Shown here: positions 52,130 through 61,034 of the stretch, piece after piece
Layout: every line of letters begins with the position of its first letter
How positions within the stretch are numbered: the stretch's first letter is position 1
Position numbers and translations under genes: made by a program
Assembly: GCF_014200455.1 (NCBI RefSeq)
Contig: NZ_JACHBW010000007.1
Coordinates: 1 to 64,000, forward strand
Origin: Paraburkholderia bannensis
GTDB lineage: Bacteria; Pseudomonadota; Gammaproteobacteria; Burkholderiales; Burkholderiaceae
Length of the DNA stretch: 64,000 bases
Reading direction: 5' to 3'
The notes under the pieces: generated by a model
Told to the model about the DNA's origin: nothing
Database searches by the model: none
The model's input: only the letters and a program-made list of their open reading frames with translations

Positions 52130-53185
52130 ATGAATGCTTCCACCCCCACGACTCTCACGCTCGCCCGCCCCGACGACTGGCACCTGCACGTGCGCGACGG
52201 CGCGATGCTCGCCGCCGTCCTGCCGCACACCGCGCGCCAGTTCGGCCGCGCGATCATCATGCCGAACCTGAAGCCGCCGGTCACCACGACCGAAATGGCC
52301 TCGGCGTACCGCGACCGCATCCTCGCGGCGCTGCCCGCGGGCATGACGTTCGAGCCGCTGATGACGCTCTATCTCACCGACAACACCCCCGCCGACGAGA
52401 TCCGCCGCGCGAAGGCGAGCGGCTTCGTGCATGGCGTGAAGCTGTATCCGGCGGGCGCGACCACGAATTCCGACGCCGGCGTGACCGACATCCGCAAGTG
52501 CGCGAAGGCGCTCGAAGCGATGCAGGAAGTGGGCATGCCGCTGCTCGTGCACGGCGAAGTGACGAGTCCCGACATCGACCTGTTCGACCGCGAAAAAGTC
52601 TTTATCGACCGTGTAATGACGCCGCTGCGCCGCGATTTCCCGGGCCTGAAGGTGGTGTTCGAGCACATCACGACCAAGGACGCTGTCGATTACATCCGTG
52701 CCGATAACGCCGCGCCCGGCCTGCTGGGCGCGACCATCACGGCGCATCACCTGCTGTACAACCGCAACGCGATCTTCCTCGGCGGGATTCGTCCGCATTA
52801 CTACTGCCTGCCGGTGCTCAAGCGCGAAACGCACCGCCTCGCGCTGGTCGAAGCGGCCACGTCGGGCGATGCGCGCTTCTTCCTCGGCACGGATAGCGCG
52901 CCGCACGCGAAGGGGCTCAAGGAGCACGCCTGCGGCTGCGCGGGTTGCTACACGGCGCTGCACGCGCTCGAACTCTACGCGGAAGCGTTCGACAACGCGG
53001 GCGCGCTCGACAAGCTCGAAGGCTTCGCCAGCTTCTACGGCGCGGACTTCTACGGCCTGCCGCGTGCCGCCGAAACCGTCACGCTGCGCCGCGAAGACTG
53101 GGAACTGCCGGGCGAAATCGAAGCGGGCGGCGTGCCGGTCGTGCCGCTGCGCGGCGGCGAGACCATCGGCTGGAAGCTGGTTTGA
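52130..53185 (+). CDS. pyrC: Dihydroorotase
   Basis: 351 residues from the ATG at 52130. The metal motif [10 protein letters not shown] (His18, His20) starts the barrel, followed by [30 protein letters not shown] (the Lys that is carbamylated), [29 protein letters not shown] and FLGTDSAPH (catalytic Asp). It is the E. coli-type (class II) enzyme that cyclises carbamoyl-aspartate in pyrimidine synthesis. The DUF3025 gene follows after 23 bases. A TACAAT at 51921 could be a -10 with a long leader. Confidence 0.96.
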   Translation: MNASTPTTLTLARPDDWHLHVRDGAMLAAVLPHTARQFGRAIIMPNLKPPVTTTEMASAYRDRILAALPAGMTFEPLMTLYLTDNTPADEIRRAKASGFVHGVKLYPAGATTNSDAGVTDIRKCAKALEAMQEVGMPLLVHGEVTSPDIDLFDREKVFIDRVMTPLRRDFPGLKVVFEHITTKDAVDYIRADNAAPGLLGATITAHHLLYNRNAIFLGGIRPHYYCLPVLKRETHRLALVEAATSGDARFFLGTDSAPHAKGLKEHACGCAGCYTALHALELYAEAFDNAGALDKLEGFASFYGADFYGLPRAAETVTLRREDWELPGEIEAGGVPVVPLRGGETIGWKLV

Positions 53186-53208
53186 GCGTAGCGAGCGTCG
53201 GCGTGGCG

Positions 53209-54084
53209 ATGCCTGAAACGATCGATGCGAGCGCATCGATCCCTCAAAAAGCGCCGCGCCGCAGCCTTCCCGAAGGCCATTTCGCCGATATCGACTGGGC
53301 GCACCCGTGGTTCGCCCAGCACGAATCACGTGGACGCCGCTGGCAACAGGCGGCGCTGGCGGGCTACGCACCTTATCTGGCCGAACTGAACGCCGATGCG
53401 CGCGCCGCCGCTCATCGCACCGGCCGCGGCCAGGCGCTGCATTTCATCGCGCAGGACGATCTGCCCGCAGGCGCGTCCTACGAAGGCCACATCGCCGCGA
53501 CGGGCGGCGTGCCCACACGCCACAACCTGCACGACTTCTTCAACGCGCTGCACTGGTTTGAGTTCCCGCGCATCAAGGCGGCGCTCAACGCGCGCCAGGC
53601 CGATGCCATCGACGTGCTGGGCGTCGGCCCGACGCGCGGCGGCGTGCGCGACGCGCTCACGCTGTTCGATGAAAACGCCGTGCTGTTCGCGAGTGCCGAT
53701 GCCGCGCTGACACGAGCGCTGCGCGAGTTCGACTGGCGCGCGCTGTTCGTCGACGCTCGCGCGAAGTGGGACGTTGCATGCGAAGTGCGCGTGTTCGGCC
53801 ACGCACTACTCGAAAAGCTGGTCGCGCCCTATGCGGCGTGCACGGCGCACGCGTGGGTGATCGACGTGCCCGAGGCGTATTTCGCCTGGCCGCGTGCGCT
53901 GCGCAATGCGTATCTCGACGAGATGGTGAGCAAAACGCTCGCAAGCGTGGCCGATCTGAATGGCCGTAGCTTCGCGCCGCTGCCGGTGCTGGGCATTCCG
54001 GGCTGGTGGGCGCCTAATGAAGAAGCGGTGTTCTACGACGATACCTCGGTGTTTCGGCCTGGTCGGCGTCAGCGTCAGGTCTGA
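53209..54084 (+). CDS. DUF3025 family protein
   Basis: 291 residues from the ATG at 53209; TTG at 53182 or GTG at 53203 are alternatives. Conserved-looking blocks are DIDWAHPWF, FIAQDDLPAGASYEGHIAATGGVPTRHNLHDFFNALHWFEFPRIK-type region (HNLHDFFNALHWFEFPRIK), and FAPLPVLGIPGWWAPNEEAVFYDD near the end. These identify the DUF3025 family, of unknown function and mostly beta/gamma-proteobacterial. No signal peptide or membrane segment is visible. It directly follows pyrC and precedes rnpB; no function is assigned. Confidence 0.85.
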   Translation: MPETIDASASIPQKAPRRSLPEGHFADIDWAHPWFAQHESRGRRWQQAALAGYAPYLAELNADARAAAHRTGRGQALHFIAQDDLPAGASYEGHIAATGGVPTRHNLHDFFNALHWFEFPRIKAALNARQADAIDVLGVGPTRGGVRDALTLFDENAVLFASADAALTRALREFDWRALFVDARAKWDVACEVRVFGHALLEKLVAPYAACTAHAWVIDVPEAYFAWPRALRNAYLDEMVSKTLASVADLNGRSFAPLPVLGIPGWWAPNEEAVFYDDTSVFRPGRRQRQV

Positions 54085-54092
54085 AGCCGTGC

Positions 54093-54098
54093 TAATAT
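54093..54098 (+). promoter_or_regulatory. Candidate -10 of rnpB
   Basis: TAATAT lies nine bases before the predicted 5' end of RNase P RNA, just after the DUF3025 stop. No strong -35 is seen at the expected distance, where the DUF3025 coding end lies. Confidence 0.5.
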
Positions 54099-54106
54099 CG
54101 CGCCTC

Positions 54107-54517
<411 letters not shown>

Positions 54518-54536
54518 AGCCTCATTGATGCAAAAA

Positions 54537-54579
54537 GCCGGCGCGGTTCATCGAGAACCGCGCCGGCTTTTTCTTTTTT
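54537..54579 (+). terminator. Rho-independent terminator after rnpB
   Basis: Perfect 12-bp stem GCCGGCGCGGTT / AACCGCGCCGGC with a 7-nt loop, A-run before and TTTTTCTTTTTT after. Confidence 0.94.
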
Positions 54580-54590
54580 CGCCCCGGGTT

Positions 54591-55013
54591 TTAAACCGCG
54601 ACGATCTCGAACGAGTGCGTGATTTCGGCGGTCTTGCCGATCATGATCGACGCCGAGCAGTACTTGTCGTGCGACAGGTTGATCGCGCGTTCGACGGTGG
54701 CCGGGTTCAGGTTCTTGCCCGTCACGGTGAAGTGGAAGTGGATCTTCGTGAAGACCTTGGGATCTTCGCTCGCACGTTCGGCCTTGAGCGTCACGTTGCA
54801 GCCGCTCACTTCCTGGCGGCTCTTCTTGAGGATCAGCACCACGTCGTACGCCGTGCAGCCGCCGGTGCCGAGCAGCACCATTTCCATCGGGCGCGGCGCG
54901 AGGTTATGACCGCCGCCTTCCGGGGCTCCGTCCATGTTGACCAGATGGCCGCTACCCGTTTCGGCGGCGAAAGCCATGCCATCCTGACCCATCCAGCTTA
55001 CTTTGACTTCCAT
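54591..55013 (-). CDS. OsmC family protein
   Basis: 140 residues from the ATG at 55013 (MEVKVSWMGQDG); an upstream frame extension lacks conservation. The OsmC/Ohr fold is shown by RPMEMVLLGTGGCTAYDVVLILKK and by two conserved cysteines, Cys53 and Cys72 (VSGCNV), with a terminal CSASIMIGKTAEI. Relatives reduce organic peroxides with lipoyl or thiol partners; this short form belongs to the YhfA-like OsmC subgroup, whose role is less certain. It is monocistronic and convergent with rnpB. Confidence 0.88.
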   Translation of the reverse strand: MEVKVSWMGQDGMAFAAETGSGHLVNMDGAPEGGGHNLAPRPMEMVLLGTGGCTAYDVVLILKKSRQEVSGCNVTLKAERASEDPKVFTKIHFHFTVTGKNLNPATVERAINLSHDKYCSASIMIGKTAEITHSFEIVAV

Positions 55014-55217
55014 GCGTTTGCCCCTGCGCAAATTATCTCGATTCAGCCGGCATTGTAGCCCGCGGCCTACTGGTATGTCCGGGGGGACATGGCGCATGCC
55101 CATCATGCGCTCTGCCGGAATGTTGCGACGCGAAGCCGCGACCGCAAGGGTATTTCCCTCCCGTGATTAGGGGTTTCGCTCTACTGAAATGAGGGGCACA
55201 CACCGTCGTTTATTGAT

Positions 55218-55261
55218 AAATATCTGATTCTTATGGATATTTTTTCTGTGAGCAGATATTT
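55218..55261. promoter_or_regulatory. AT-rich repeated half-sites upstream of candidate small RNA
   Basis: AAATATCTG (55218-55226) and CAGATATTT (55253-55261) are a perfect 9-bp inverted repeat; a third half-site GATATTT stands at 55236-55242, 11 bases from the first arm. The segment is strongly AT-rich compared with its surroundings and lies 46 bases or more upstream of the small-RNA -35. Confidence 0.5.
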
Positions 55262-55268
55262 TTATAAT

Positions 55269-55301
55269 TTCGCATTATGGTGTTTAGATTCATAATGCGA
55301 A
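55269..55301. promoter_or_regulatory. 11-bp palindrome directly upstream of small-RNA promoter
   Basis: Perfect inverted repeat TTCGCATTATG / CATAATGCGAA with an 11-nt centre. It ends five bases before the -35 element at 55307, the usual place for an activator site. Confidence 0.6.
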
Positions 55302-55306
55302 TTTTC

Positions 55307-55335
55307 TTGCGTTGCACAAGGCCGATCGGTATAGT
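55307..55335 (+). promoter_or_regulatory. Sigma70-type promoter of candidate small RNA
   Basis: TTGCGT (55307-55312), 17-base spacer, TATAGT (55330-55335). The spacing is ideal and both hexamers are close to consensus. Transcription would start near 55342. Confidence 0.65.
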
Positions 55336-55341
55336 TACTTA

Positions 55342-55437
55342 CATTGGTTGTCTTGCTTCACGACACCTCAGCATGTCTCCTCCACCCTCCTCCAAAGAGT
55401 GGATTAAGCCCGAGCAAACGCGCTTGGGCTTTTTTTC
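55342..55437 (+). ncRNA. Candidate small regulatory RNA with anti-Shine-Dalgarno region
   Basis: Between divergently placed OsmC and DUF1090 genes a ~96-nt transcript is predicted: promoter as above; a 5' hairpin GGT(T)GTC / GACACC at 55346-55367; a C/U-rich unpaired stretch at 55376-55393 with CCTCC present twice, complementary to ribosome-binding sites; and a terminator hairpin AAGCCCGAGC / GCTTGGGCTT (55406-55431) with an eight-T run. This is the layout of C-rich, anti-SD small RNAs such as NcS27 described in Burkholderia; whether it is a homologue needs a search. No convincing coding frame is present. Confidence 0.6.
55406..55437 (+). terminator. Rho-independent terminator of candidate small RNA
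   Basis: 10-bp stem (one G-T pair) with AAACGC loop and eight T residues. No upstream plus-strand protein gene needs it, since both neighbours are on the minus strand; this supports a separate plus-strand transcript. Confidence 0.88.
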
Positions 55438-55498
55438 GTCCGCCCGCTGCAGATACCTACTGCACTTCGGCTTACCGCAGATCGAGCTTCCCGGGTTT

Positions 55499-55918
55499 TT
55501 AGCCCTTTAGCGCGGCTTGCGCGCGGTGAAGGTCGTCGATTTTTTCGCGGAGCCTGTCCTGCTTGTCGGCCAGCCTTCGCTCGGCTTGTGCGATTCGTTG
55601 TGTATCGCCGCGGCTTTGTGCGTCGCGCAGCCTGTCGGATGCTTCATCGACATCGGCCTGCGCCCTGCGGACGTCTTCCTGTTGCTGTGCCACGTCGCGC
55701 TCGGCGCGTGCAGCTTGAGCTGGACCCGCACACTCTGCCTTCGCGGCCGAGAGTTCGGATTCGAGGCTGGCGGCCTGGCCGACGTTGCCCCATTGCTTCG
55801 CGATCTGGATTTTGGTCTTGATTGCGTTAATGCGTGCGTCGCAGTCCTGATATCTGGCAAATGCGTTCGTACTGATCGCAACCAGAGCGATGGCTGCCGC
55901 GATGACTGGCTTTTTCAT
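55499..55918 (-). CDS. Exported DUF1090 (YqjC-like) protein
   Basis: 139 residues. A signal peptide (MKKPVIAAAIALVAISTNAFA, cleavage after Ala21) precedes a mature part with two cysteines (YQDCDARINAI and AKAECAGP) typical of DUF1090. From ~65 to the end the sequence is a charged, heptad-like coiled coil (DVRRAQADVDEASDRLRDAQ). It is a small periplasmic protein of unknown function related to E. coli YqjC. It is monocistronic. Confidence 0.85.
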   Translation of the reverse strand: MKKPVIAAAIALVAISTNAFARYQDCDARINAIKTKIQIAKQWGNVGQAASLESELSAAKAECAGPAQAARAERDVAQQQEDVRRAQADVDEASDRLRDAQSRGDTQRIAQAERRLADKQDRLREKIDDLHRAQAALKG

Positions 55919-56404
55919 ATCCGTTCTGTTCCATGGTGAGTCTGGAGCGGCAACGCGCCGCCCATCGGCACTTTGCCGTCACGTCTGCGCGTCGCGTAAT
56001 GATTTCGGTAGGAGCCTTGACGGGGGATCGGTGCGTCGGATTGACGCATGAGCGCGGCCTGTTCGGGGGCGGCAAGAGGAGTCGCAGACGCACCGAGTCG
56101 AGGCGTCGATGACAGACCGCGCAATTCGAGAGTGACGTCGGTGAAACGGGAGCGAAAGCCAGCGGCTTGCAGGACGGTGCCGTCCGGCGCCTCGTTGAAG
56201 CTAACTATTTGGCTTTACAAGACTTTTCAGTTTATAATCGTCGGTTTCCCGCATCATGCCCGCGGGGAAGCCGGTTTCCTCGTGTTTCTCGTGTCAAAAC
56301 GGGAAAGCGGGAAACCCGGACCAGGGAGAGCCTGCGCCGGCGCCAACGAGCGTCATCACACAAGCAGGACCGAATCAGGGCACAAGTTATTTTTTGGATC
56401 GATC
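55919..56404 (+). promoter_or_regulatory. rplM upstream region with promoter and structured leader
   Basis: No gene is supported in these 486 bases. A promoter for rplM-rpsI is clear: TTGGCT (56209-56214), 18-base spacer, TATAAT (56233-56238). The ~160-nt leader begins with GGTTTCCCGC (56243-56252), which pairs perfectly with GCGGGAAACC (56307-56316). In E. coli, ribosomal protein L13 represses its own operon by binding the rplM leader, so this pairing is a candidate control element. The left part (55919-56120) should hold the DUF1090 promoter, not identified. Confidence 0.65.
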
Positions 56405-56833
56405 ATGAAGACTTTTTCCGCCAAGGCACATGAAGTGCAGCGCGAATGGTACGTGATTGACGCGACGGATAAGGTTCTCGGCCGTGTCGCCAGCGAAGTG
56501 GCACGCCGTCTTCGCGGCAAACACAAGCCTGAGTTCACCCCGCACGTCGACACTGGTGATTTCATCATCATCATCAACGCCGGCAAGCTGAAGGTCACGG
56601 GCAACAAGACGACCGACAAGAAGTACTACCGTCACTCGGGCTACCCGGGCGGTATCTACGAAACGACGTTTGGCAAGATGCAAGAGCGTTTCCCGGGCCG
56701 CGCGCTCGAGAAGGCTGTCAAGGGCATGCTGCCGAAGGGCCCGCTGGGCTACGCGATGATCAAGAAGCTCAAGGTCTACGCAGACGCAACGCATCCGCAC
56801 TCGGCTCAACAGCCGAAGGCGCTCGAGATCTAA
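56405..56833 (+). CDS. rplM: 50S ribosomal protein L13
   Basis: 142 residues, the standard length. Motifs are [55 protein letters not shown] and [20 protein letters not shown]13 is an early-assembly protein of the large subunit. rpsI follows after 11 bases with GGGGAG as ribosome-binding site, the universal rplM-rpsI operon. Confidence 0.98.
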   Translation: MKTFSAKAHEVQREWYVIDATDKVLGRVASEVARRLRGKHKPEFTPHVDTGDFIIIINAGKLKVTGNKTTDKKYYRHSGYPGGIYETTFGKMQERFPGRALEKAVKGMLPKGPLGYAMIKKLKVYADATHPHSAQQPKALEI

Positions 56834-56844
56834 GGGGAGCCCAC

Positions 56845-57237
56845 ATGATCGGTAACTGGAACTACGGTACGGGCCGCCGCAAGAGCGCAGTCGCACGTGT
56901 CTTCATCAAGGCTGGCAAGGGCGACATCATCGTCAACGGCAAGCCTATCGCTGACTACTTCTCGCGCGAAACGTCGCTGATGATCGTGCGTCAACCGCTG
57001 GAACTCACGAACCACGGCACGACGTTCGACATCAAGGTGAACGTGACGGGCGGCGGCGAAACCGGCCAGGCTGGCGCGGTTCGCCACGGCATCACGCGCG
57101 CGCTGATGGACTACGACGCAACGCTGAAGCCGGAACTGTCGAAGGCTGGCTACGTTACGCGTGACGCACGTGAAGTGGAACGTAAGAAGGTCGGTTTCCA
57201 CAAGGCACGTCGCCGCAAGCAGTTCTCGAAGCGTTAA
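56845..57237 (+). CDS. rpsI: 30S ribosomal protein S9
   Basis: 130 residues. [42 protein letters not shown] and the basic C-terminal tail [17 protein letters not shown], which reaches the ribosomal P site, are all present. It is co-transcribed with rplM and ends at a terminator hairpin. Confidence 0.98.
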   Translation: MIGNWNYGTGRRKSAVARVFIKAGKGDIIVNGKPIADYFSRETSLMIVRQPLELTNHGTTFDIKVNVTGGGETGQAGAVRHGITRALMDYDATLKPELSKAGYVTRDAREVERKKVGFHKARRRKQFSKR

Positions 57238-57286
57238 TTTTCGCTTCGTGGTCCATGCGTTCCTCGCGGAGACGCATGGCTGCTGC

Positions 57287-57324
57287 AAAACCGCCTCGCG
57301 CAGAAATGCGCCGGGCGGTTTTTT
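57287..57324 (+). terminator. Rho-independent terminator after rpsI
   Basis: Stem AAAACCGCC with GGCGGTTTT around an inner GCGCAG.../GCGC hairpin, followed by six T residues. Confidence 0.85.
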
Positions 57325-57347
57325 CGTTTATGAGAAGTACGAACGCG

Positions 57348-57394
57348 CGCCACTTGTTTGATCCATATTTGCGATGTGGATCAAACAAGTGGCG
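57348..57394. repeat. Perfect 18-bp inverted repeat between rpsI and erpA
   Basis: Arms 57348-57365 (CGCCACTTGTTTGATCCA) and 57377-57394 (its exact reverse complement) enclose an 11-nt centre. No T-run follows on either strand, and a normal terminator already lies just upstream. Its arms are less GC-rich than typical terminators here. Function unknown; possibly a repeat element or an operator for erpA. Confidence 0.85.
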
Positions 57395-57477
57395 AGAAAC
57401 CCTTGATTTCCTGGGCTTAAGCACGATCTCAGGAACAGCCCTACAATAGCGGCAAGAAGCTTTTTTGGAGAGTTCGA

Positions 57478-57843
57478 ATGAACGCTGTCACCGAGACCCC
57501 CGTGACTGAAATGCCCGGTCCCTTCGTTTTTACCGACGCAGCGGCTGACAAGGTCAAGCAACTGATCGACGAGGAAGGCAACCCGGAGCTGAAGCTGCGC
57601 GTGTTCGTGCAAGGCGGCGGCTGCTCGGGCTTCCAGTACGGTTTTACGTTCGACGAGACCGTCAATGAAGACGACACCGTGATGACCAAGAACGGCGTCG
57701 ATCTGCTGATCGACTCGATGAGCTACCAGTACCTCGTCGGCGCCGAGATCGACTACAAGGACGATCTGAACGGCGCGCAGTTCGTCATCAAGAACCCGAA
57801 CGCCTCGACCACCTGCGGTTGCGGCTCGTCGTTCTCGGTCTGA
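57478..57843 (+). CDS. erpA: Iron-sulfur cluster insertion protein ErpA
   Basis: 121 residues of A-type carrier fold: [39 protein letters not shown] and the C-terminal [10 protein letters not shown]. The three cluster-binding cysteines are Cys49, Cys113 and Cys115. ErpA delivers [4Fe-4S] clusters to apo-enzymes, which in this window would include Edd. TTTTGGAGAG precedes the start; TACAAT at 57442 is a possible -10. It is monocistronic with its own terminator. Confidence 0.96.
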   Translation: MNAVTETPVTEMPGPFVFTDAAADKVKQLIDEEGNPELKLRVFVQGGGCSGFQYGFTFDETVNEDDTVMTKNGVDLLIDSMSYQYLVGAEIDYKDDLNGAQFVIKNPNASTTCGCGSSFSV

Positions 57844-57867
57844 TCGAACCGGCAAGCGGTAAAGAAA

Positions 57868-57894
57868 AACGGGGCTTCGGCCCCGTTTCTTTTT
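57868..57894 (+). terminator. Rho-independent terminator after erpA
   Basis: Stem AACGGGGC / GCCCCGTT with TTCG tetraloop, then TCTTTTT. It faces the convergent anmK. Confidence 0.92.
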
Positions 57895-57907
57895 GGCACA
57901 GCAAACT

Positions 57908-59065
57908 TTATCGCGGATAAATCGCGCCCAGCACGCGTTCGCCGGCCGCGCCCGTGACGGCCGGCAGATTGCCCGGCTCGCGCGCCGCGCAGCGCATCGC
58001 CAGCCAGGCGAAAGCGAGCGGCTCCACCTGCTGCGGCGGCACGCCCAGCGCCTCGGTCGTCATGACCGGCACGCCTGCCACGCCGCCCGTTTCCAGCGCC
58101 TTCTGCAGCGCCTGCATCAGCGCCGGATTGCGCGCGCCGCCGCCGCACACGTAGACTGCGCGGCAGTCACCCGCATGACGCTCGATTTCGCGCGCGATGC
58201 TCACCGCGGTCAGGGCGACAAGCGTGGCCTGCACATCGGCGGGCGTGAGCGTTTCGAAACCCTTGAGCTTGTCGTCGAGCCATTGCGCGTTGAACAGATC
58301 GCGTCCCGTGCTTTTGGGCGGTTGCTGCTCGAAAAACGGTTCGTCGAGCAGTACGTTCAGCAGCGGCTGATGCAGATTGCCGCTCGCCGCGAACTGGCCA
58401 TTCTCGTCGTAAGGCTTGCCCAGATGGCGCTCGGCCCATAGATCGAGCAGGGCATTGGCCGGGCCGCAATCGAAGCCGCGCACCGCGCCGGTGGCGCTCA
58501 AAACCGTGATATTGCTGATGCCGCCGAGATTGCAGACCACGCGCGTCTCTTCCCGCGAGCCGAATACCGTGGCGTGAAACGCCGGTACGAGCGGCGCGCC
58601 CTGGCCGCCCGAGGCAACGTCGCGGCTGCGGAAATCGGCGATCACGTCGATGTGCGCGAGTTCGGCGAGCAGCGCGGGGTTCTGGATCTGCACCGTGAAG
58701 CCCTTTTCGGGCCGATGGCGGATGGTCTGGCCATGCGCGCCGATCGCGCGCACCTGATCGGCTGACAGATTGCCCGCGCGCAGCAGTTCGTGGCAGCAGA
58801 CCGCATAGCGCGCGGCGAGTGCATTGCCTGCGAGCGAGGCGCGCTCGATTTCGTTTTCACCGGGCTGCTGCAGCGAGAACAGCGCCTCGCGCAAGCCCTG
58901 CGCAAAGCCGACAAAAGCTTCGGCCAGCACGACCGGCCGCTGGCCCTGTTCGAAACGCACGGCGATGCCGTCCACGCCATCCATGCTGGTGCCGGACATC
59001 AGACCGAAATACACGCCGTCGCCCGGGTGTGCGCTCTCAAATTTCTGTGCGTCGCGTGCCGCCAC
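57908..59065 (-). CDS. anmK: Anhydro-N-acetylmuramic acid kinase
   Basis: 385 residues from a GTG at 59065, chosen because AGGAGC stands seven bases upstream; the frame is open to 59266 but without conservation. Family motifs are [51 protein letters not shown] and [15 protein letters not shown]. It cleaves and phosphorylates 1,6-anhydroMurNAc in peptidoglycan recycling. It is divergent from tyrS, a conserved neighbourhood in this family. Confidence 0.95.
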   Translation of the reverse strand: MAARDAQKFESAHPGDGVYFGLMSGTSMDGVDGIAVRFEQGQRPVVLAEAFVGFAQGLREALFSLQQPGENEIERASLAGNALAARYAVCCHELLRAGNLSADQVRAIGAHGQTIRHRPEKGFTVQIQNPALLAELAHIDVIADFRSRDVASGGQGAPLVPAFHATVFGSREETRVVCNLGGISNITVLSATGAVRGFDCGPANALLDLWAERHLGKPYDENGQFAASGNLHQPLLNVLLDEPFFEQQPPKSTGRDLFNAQWLDDKLKGFETLTPADVQATLVALTAVSIAREIERHAGDCRAVYVCGGGARNPALMQALQKALETGGVAGVPVMTTEALGVPPQQVEPLAFAWLAMRCAAREPGNLPAVTGAAGERVLGAIYPR

Positions 59066-59295
59066 GTTGTGCTCCTGTCGTAAGTGCGAGGAAGGGGTTT
59101 CCTGACGGTGATTATCGGGGCAATGGCCGTTCGGCGTAAGCCGAAAGGCCGGTTGTGGCGCGCGGTGTGGAATGCGACGAGAGCACACATCAGCGAACGC
59201 ACGCACCCAAACACGCCCAAACCTCGGCCCCGCGTGTCGAATCACGTAAAATCCCGGTCTAGACACCGACTTAACGACATCGAACCGATCGAAGC

Positions 59296-60552
59296 ATGAG
59301 CACCGACTCCACTCCCAATAGCAGCGGCTCGAAAGACGCCTTTCCGGTCACCGACGAAGTTCGTCACGCGCTCGCCGTCACCAAACGCGGCGTCGACGAA
59401 CTGCTGATCGAAGAAGAATTCCAGCAAAAGCTCGCGAAGAGCGCTGCCACCGGCAAGCCGCTGCGCATCAAGCTCGGCCTCGATCCGACCGCGCCCGACA
59501 TCCACATCGGCCATACGGTCGTGCTCAACAAGATGCGTCAGCTGCAGGATCTCGGCCACAACGTGATCTTCCTGATCGGCGACTTCACCTCGCTGATCGG
59601 CGACCCGTCGGGCCGCAACGCCACGCGTCCGCCGCTCACGCGCGAGCAGATCGAGTCGAACGCCAGGACCTATTTCGAACAAGCCGCATTGGTGCTCGAT
59701 CGCGAAAAGACCGAGATCCGCTACAACAGCGAATGGTCGATGCCGCTCGGCGCCGACGGCATGATCAAGCTGGCGTCGCGCTACACGGTCGCGCGCATTC
59801 TGGAGCGCGAGGATTTCACCAAACGCTTCCAGGGCGGCGTGCCCATCTCGATCCACGAATTCCTCTATCCGCTGATGCAGGGTTACGACTCGGTCGCGCT
59901 CAATGCGGATCTGGAACTCGGCGGCACGGACCAGAAGTTCAACCTGCTGGTCGGTCGCGAACTGCAGAAGCAGTACGGCCAGGAACAGCAGTGCATCTTG
60001 ACGATGCCGCTGCTCGAAGGCCTCGACGGCGTCGAAAAGATGTCGAAGTCCAAGAACAACTACGTCGGCATCAGCGAAAAGCCCAACGATATGTTCGGCA
60101 AGCTGATGTCGATTTCGGACACGCTGATGTGGCGTTATTTCACGCTGCTGTCGTTCCGTCCGATGGACGAGATCGAAGGCTTCAAGCGTGAGATCGAGGC
60201 GGGTCGCAATCCGCGTGATTTCAAGGTGCTGCTCGCTCAGGAAATCGTCGCGCGCTTCCACTCGCAGATCGACGCCGAACGCGCGCTCGAAGACTTCAAC
60301 CACCGCGCCAAGGGTGGCGTGCCGGACGACATTCCGGCGGTCACGCTCGCGGGCGCGCCGCTCGCGATCGGCCAGTTGCTCAAGCAGGCCGGCCTCGTGC
60401 CGTCGACCAGCGAAGCGCTGCGCAATATCGAGCAAGGCGGCGTGAAGATCGACGGCGCCACCGTGTCCGACAAGGGCCTGAAGGTCGAAGCCGGCGAGTT
60501 CATCGTGCAGGTCGGTAAGCGCCGGTTCGCGCGCATCACGCTGAGCGCATGA
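59296..60552 (+). CDS. tyrS: Tyrosyl-tRNA synthetase
   Basis: 418 residues. HIGH motif in [46 protein letters not shown] and [11 protein letters not shown] define the TyrRS class I fold (TyrZ-like variant by its KMSKS form). The C-terminal ~65 residues are an S4 RNA-binding domain ([17 protein letters not shown]). It charges tRNA-Tyr. Its stop overlaps the dtd start by four bases (ATGA). Confidence 0.97.
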   Translation: MSTDSTPNSSGSKDAFPVTDEVRHALAVTKRGVDELLIEEEFQQKLAKSAATGKPLRIKLGLDPTAPDIHIGHTVVLNKMRQLQDLGHNVIFLIGDFTSLIGDPSGRNATRPPLTREQIESNARTYFEQAALVLDREKTEIRYNSEWSMPLGADGMIKLASRYTVARILEREDFTKRFQGGVPISIHEFLYPLMQGYDSVALNADLELGGTDQKFNLLVGRELQKQYGQEQQCILTMPLLEGLDGVEKMSKSKNNYVGISEKPNDMFGKLMSISDTLMWRYFTLLSFRPMDEIEGFKREIEAGRNPRDFKVLLAQEIVARFHSQIDAERALEDFNHRAKGGVPDDIPAVTLAGAPLAIGQLLKQAGLVPSTSEALRNIEQGGVKIDGATVSDKGLKVEAGEFIVQVGKRRFARITLSA

Positions 60553-61019
60553 TCGCGCTGATCCAGCGCGTGCTGCGCGCCGACGTGCGCGTGCAGGACG
60601 GCAACGCGAGCCGCGTGACGGGCGAGATCGGCCAAGGGCTGCTCGCGCTCGTCTGCGCGGAGCGCGGCGACACCGAAGCGAGCGCCGACAAACTGCTCGC
60701 GAAGCTGCTCGGCTATCGGGTGTTCAGCGACGCGGCAGGCAAGATGAATCTGCCGGTGCAGAACATCGACGGCAACGGCACGCCGGGCGGTCTGCTGCTG
60801 GTGTCGCAGTTCACGCTGGCGGCGGACACCAACAGTGGTCTGCGCCCGAGCTTCACGCCCGCCGCACCGCCCGACGAAGGGCGACGTCTGTTCGACTACT
60901 TCGTCGCCAATGCACGGGCGAAGCATTCCACGGTCGAGACCGGCGAATTCGGTGCGGACATGCAGGTGTCGCTCGTCAACGACGGGCCCGTCACGTTCTG
61001 GCTGCAAGTGCGTAACTGA
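60549..61019 (+). CDS. dtd: D-aminoacyl-tRNA deacylase
   Basis: 156 residues. The two active-site motifs are [12 protein letters not shown] and [13 protein letters not shown]. It removes D-amino acids (classically D-Tyr) from mischarged tRNA, so coupling with tyrS through the ATGA overlap is functionally sensible. The phosphatase gene follows after 15 bases. Confidence 0.96.
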   Translation: MIALIQRVLRADVRVQDGNASRVTGEIGQGLLALVCAERGDTEASADKLLAKLLGYRVFSDAAGKMNLPVQNIDGNGTPGGLLLVSQFTLAADTNSGLRPSFTPAAPPDEGRRLFDYFVANARAKHSTVETGEFGADMQVSLVNDGPVTFWLQVRN

Positions 61020-61034
61020 CCGAGGCGAGCATTC

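Noticed and set aside
55277..55510. 77-codon frame across the candidate small RNA
   Set aside because: It spans a palindrome, a promoter and a terminator and has no recognisable product; the RNA reading explains the structure better.
57348..57394. Insertion-sequence terminal repeats
   Set aside because: The arms are only 11 bases apart with no transposase and no target duplication, so it is a hairpin or dispersed repeat and not a complete element.
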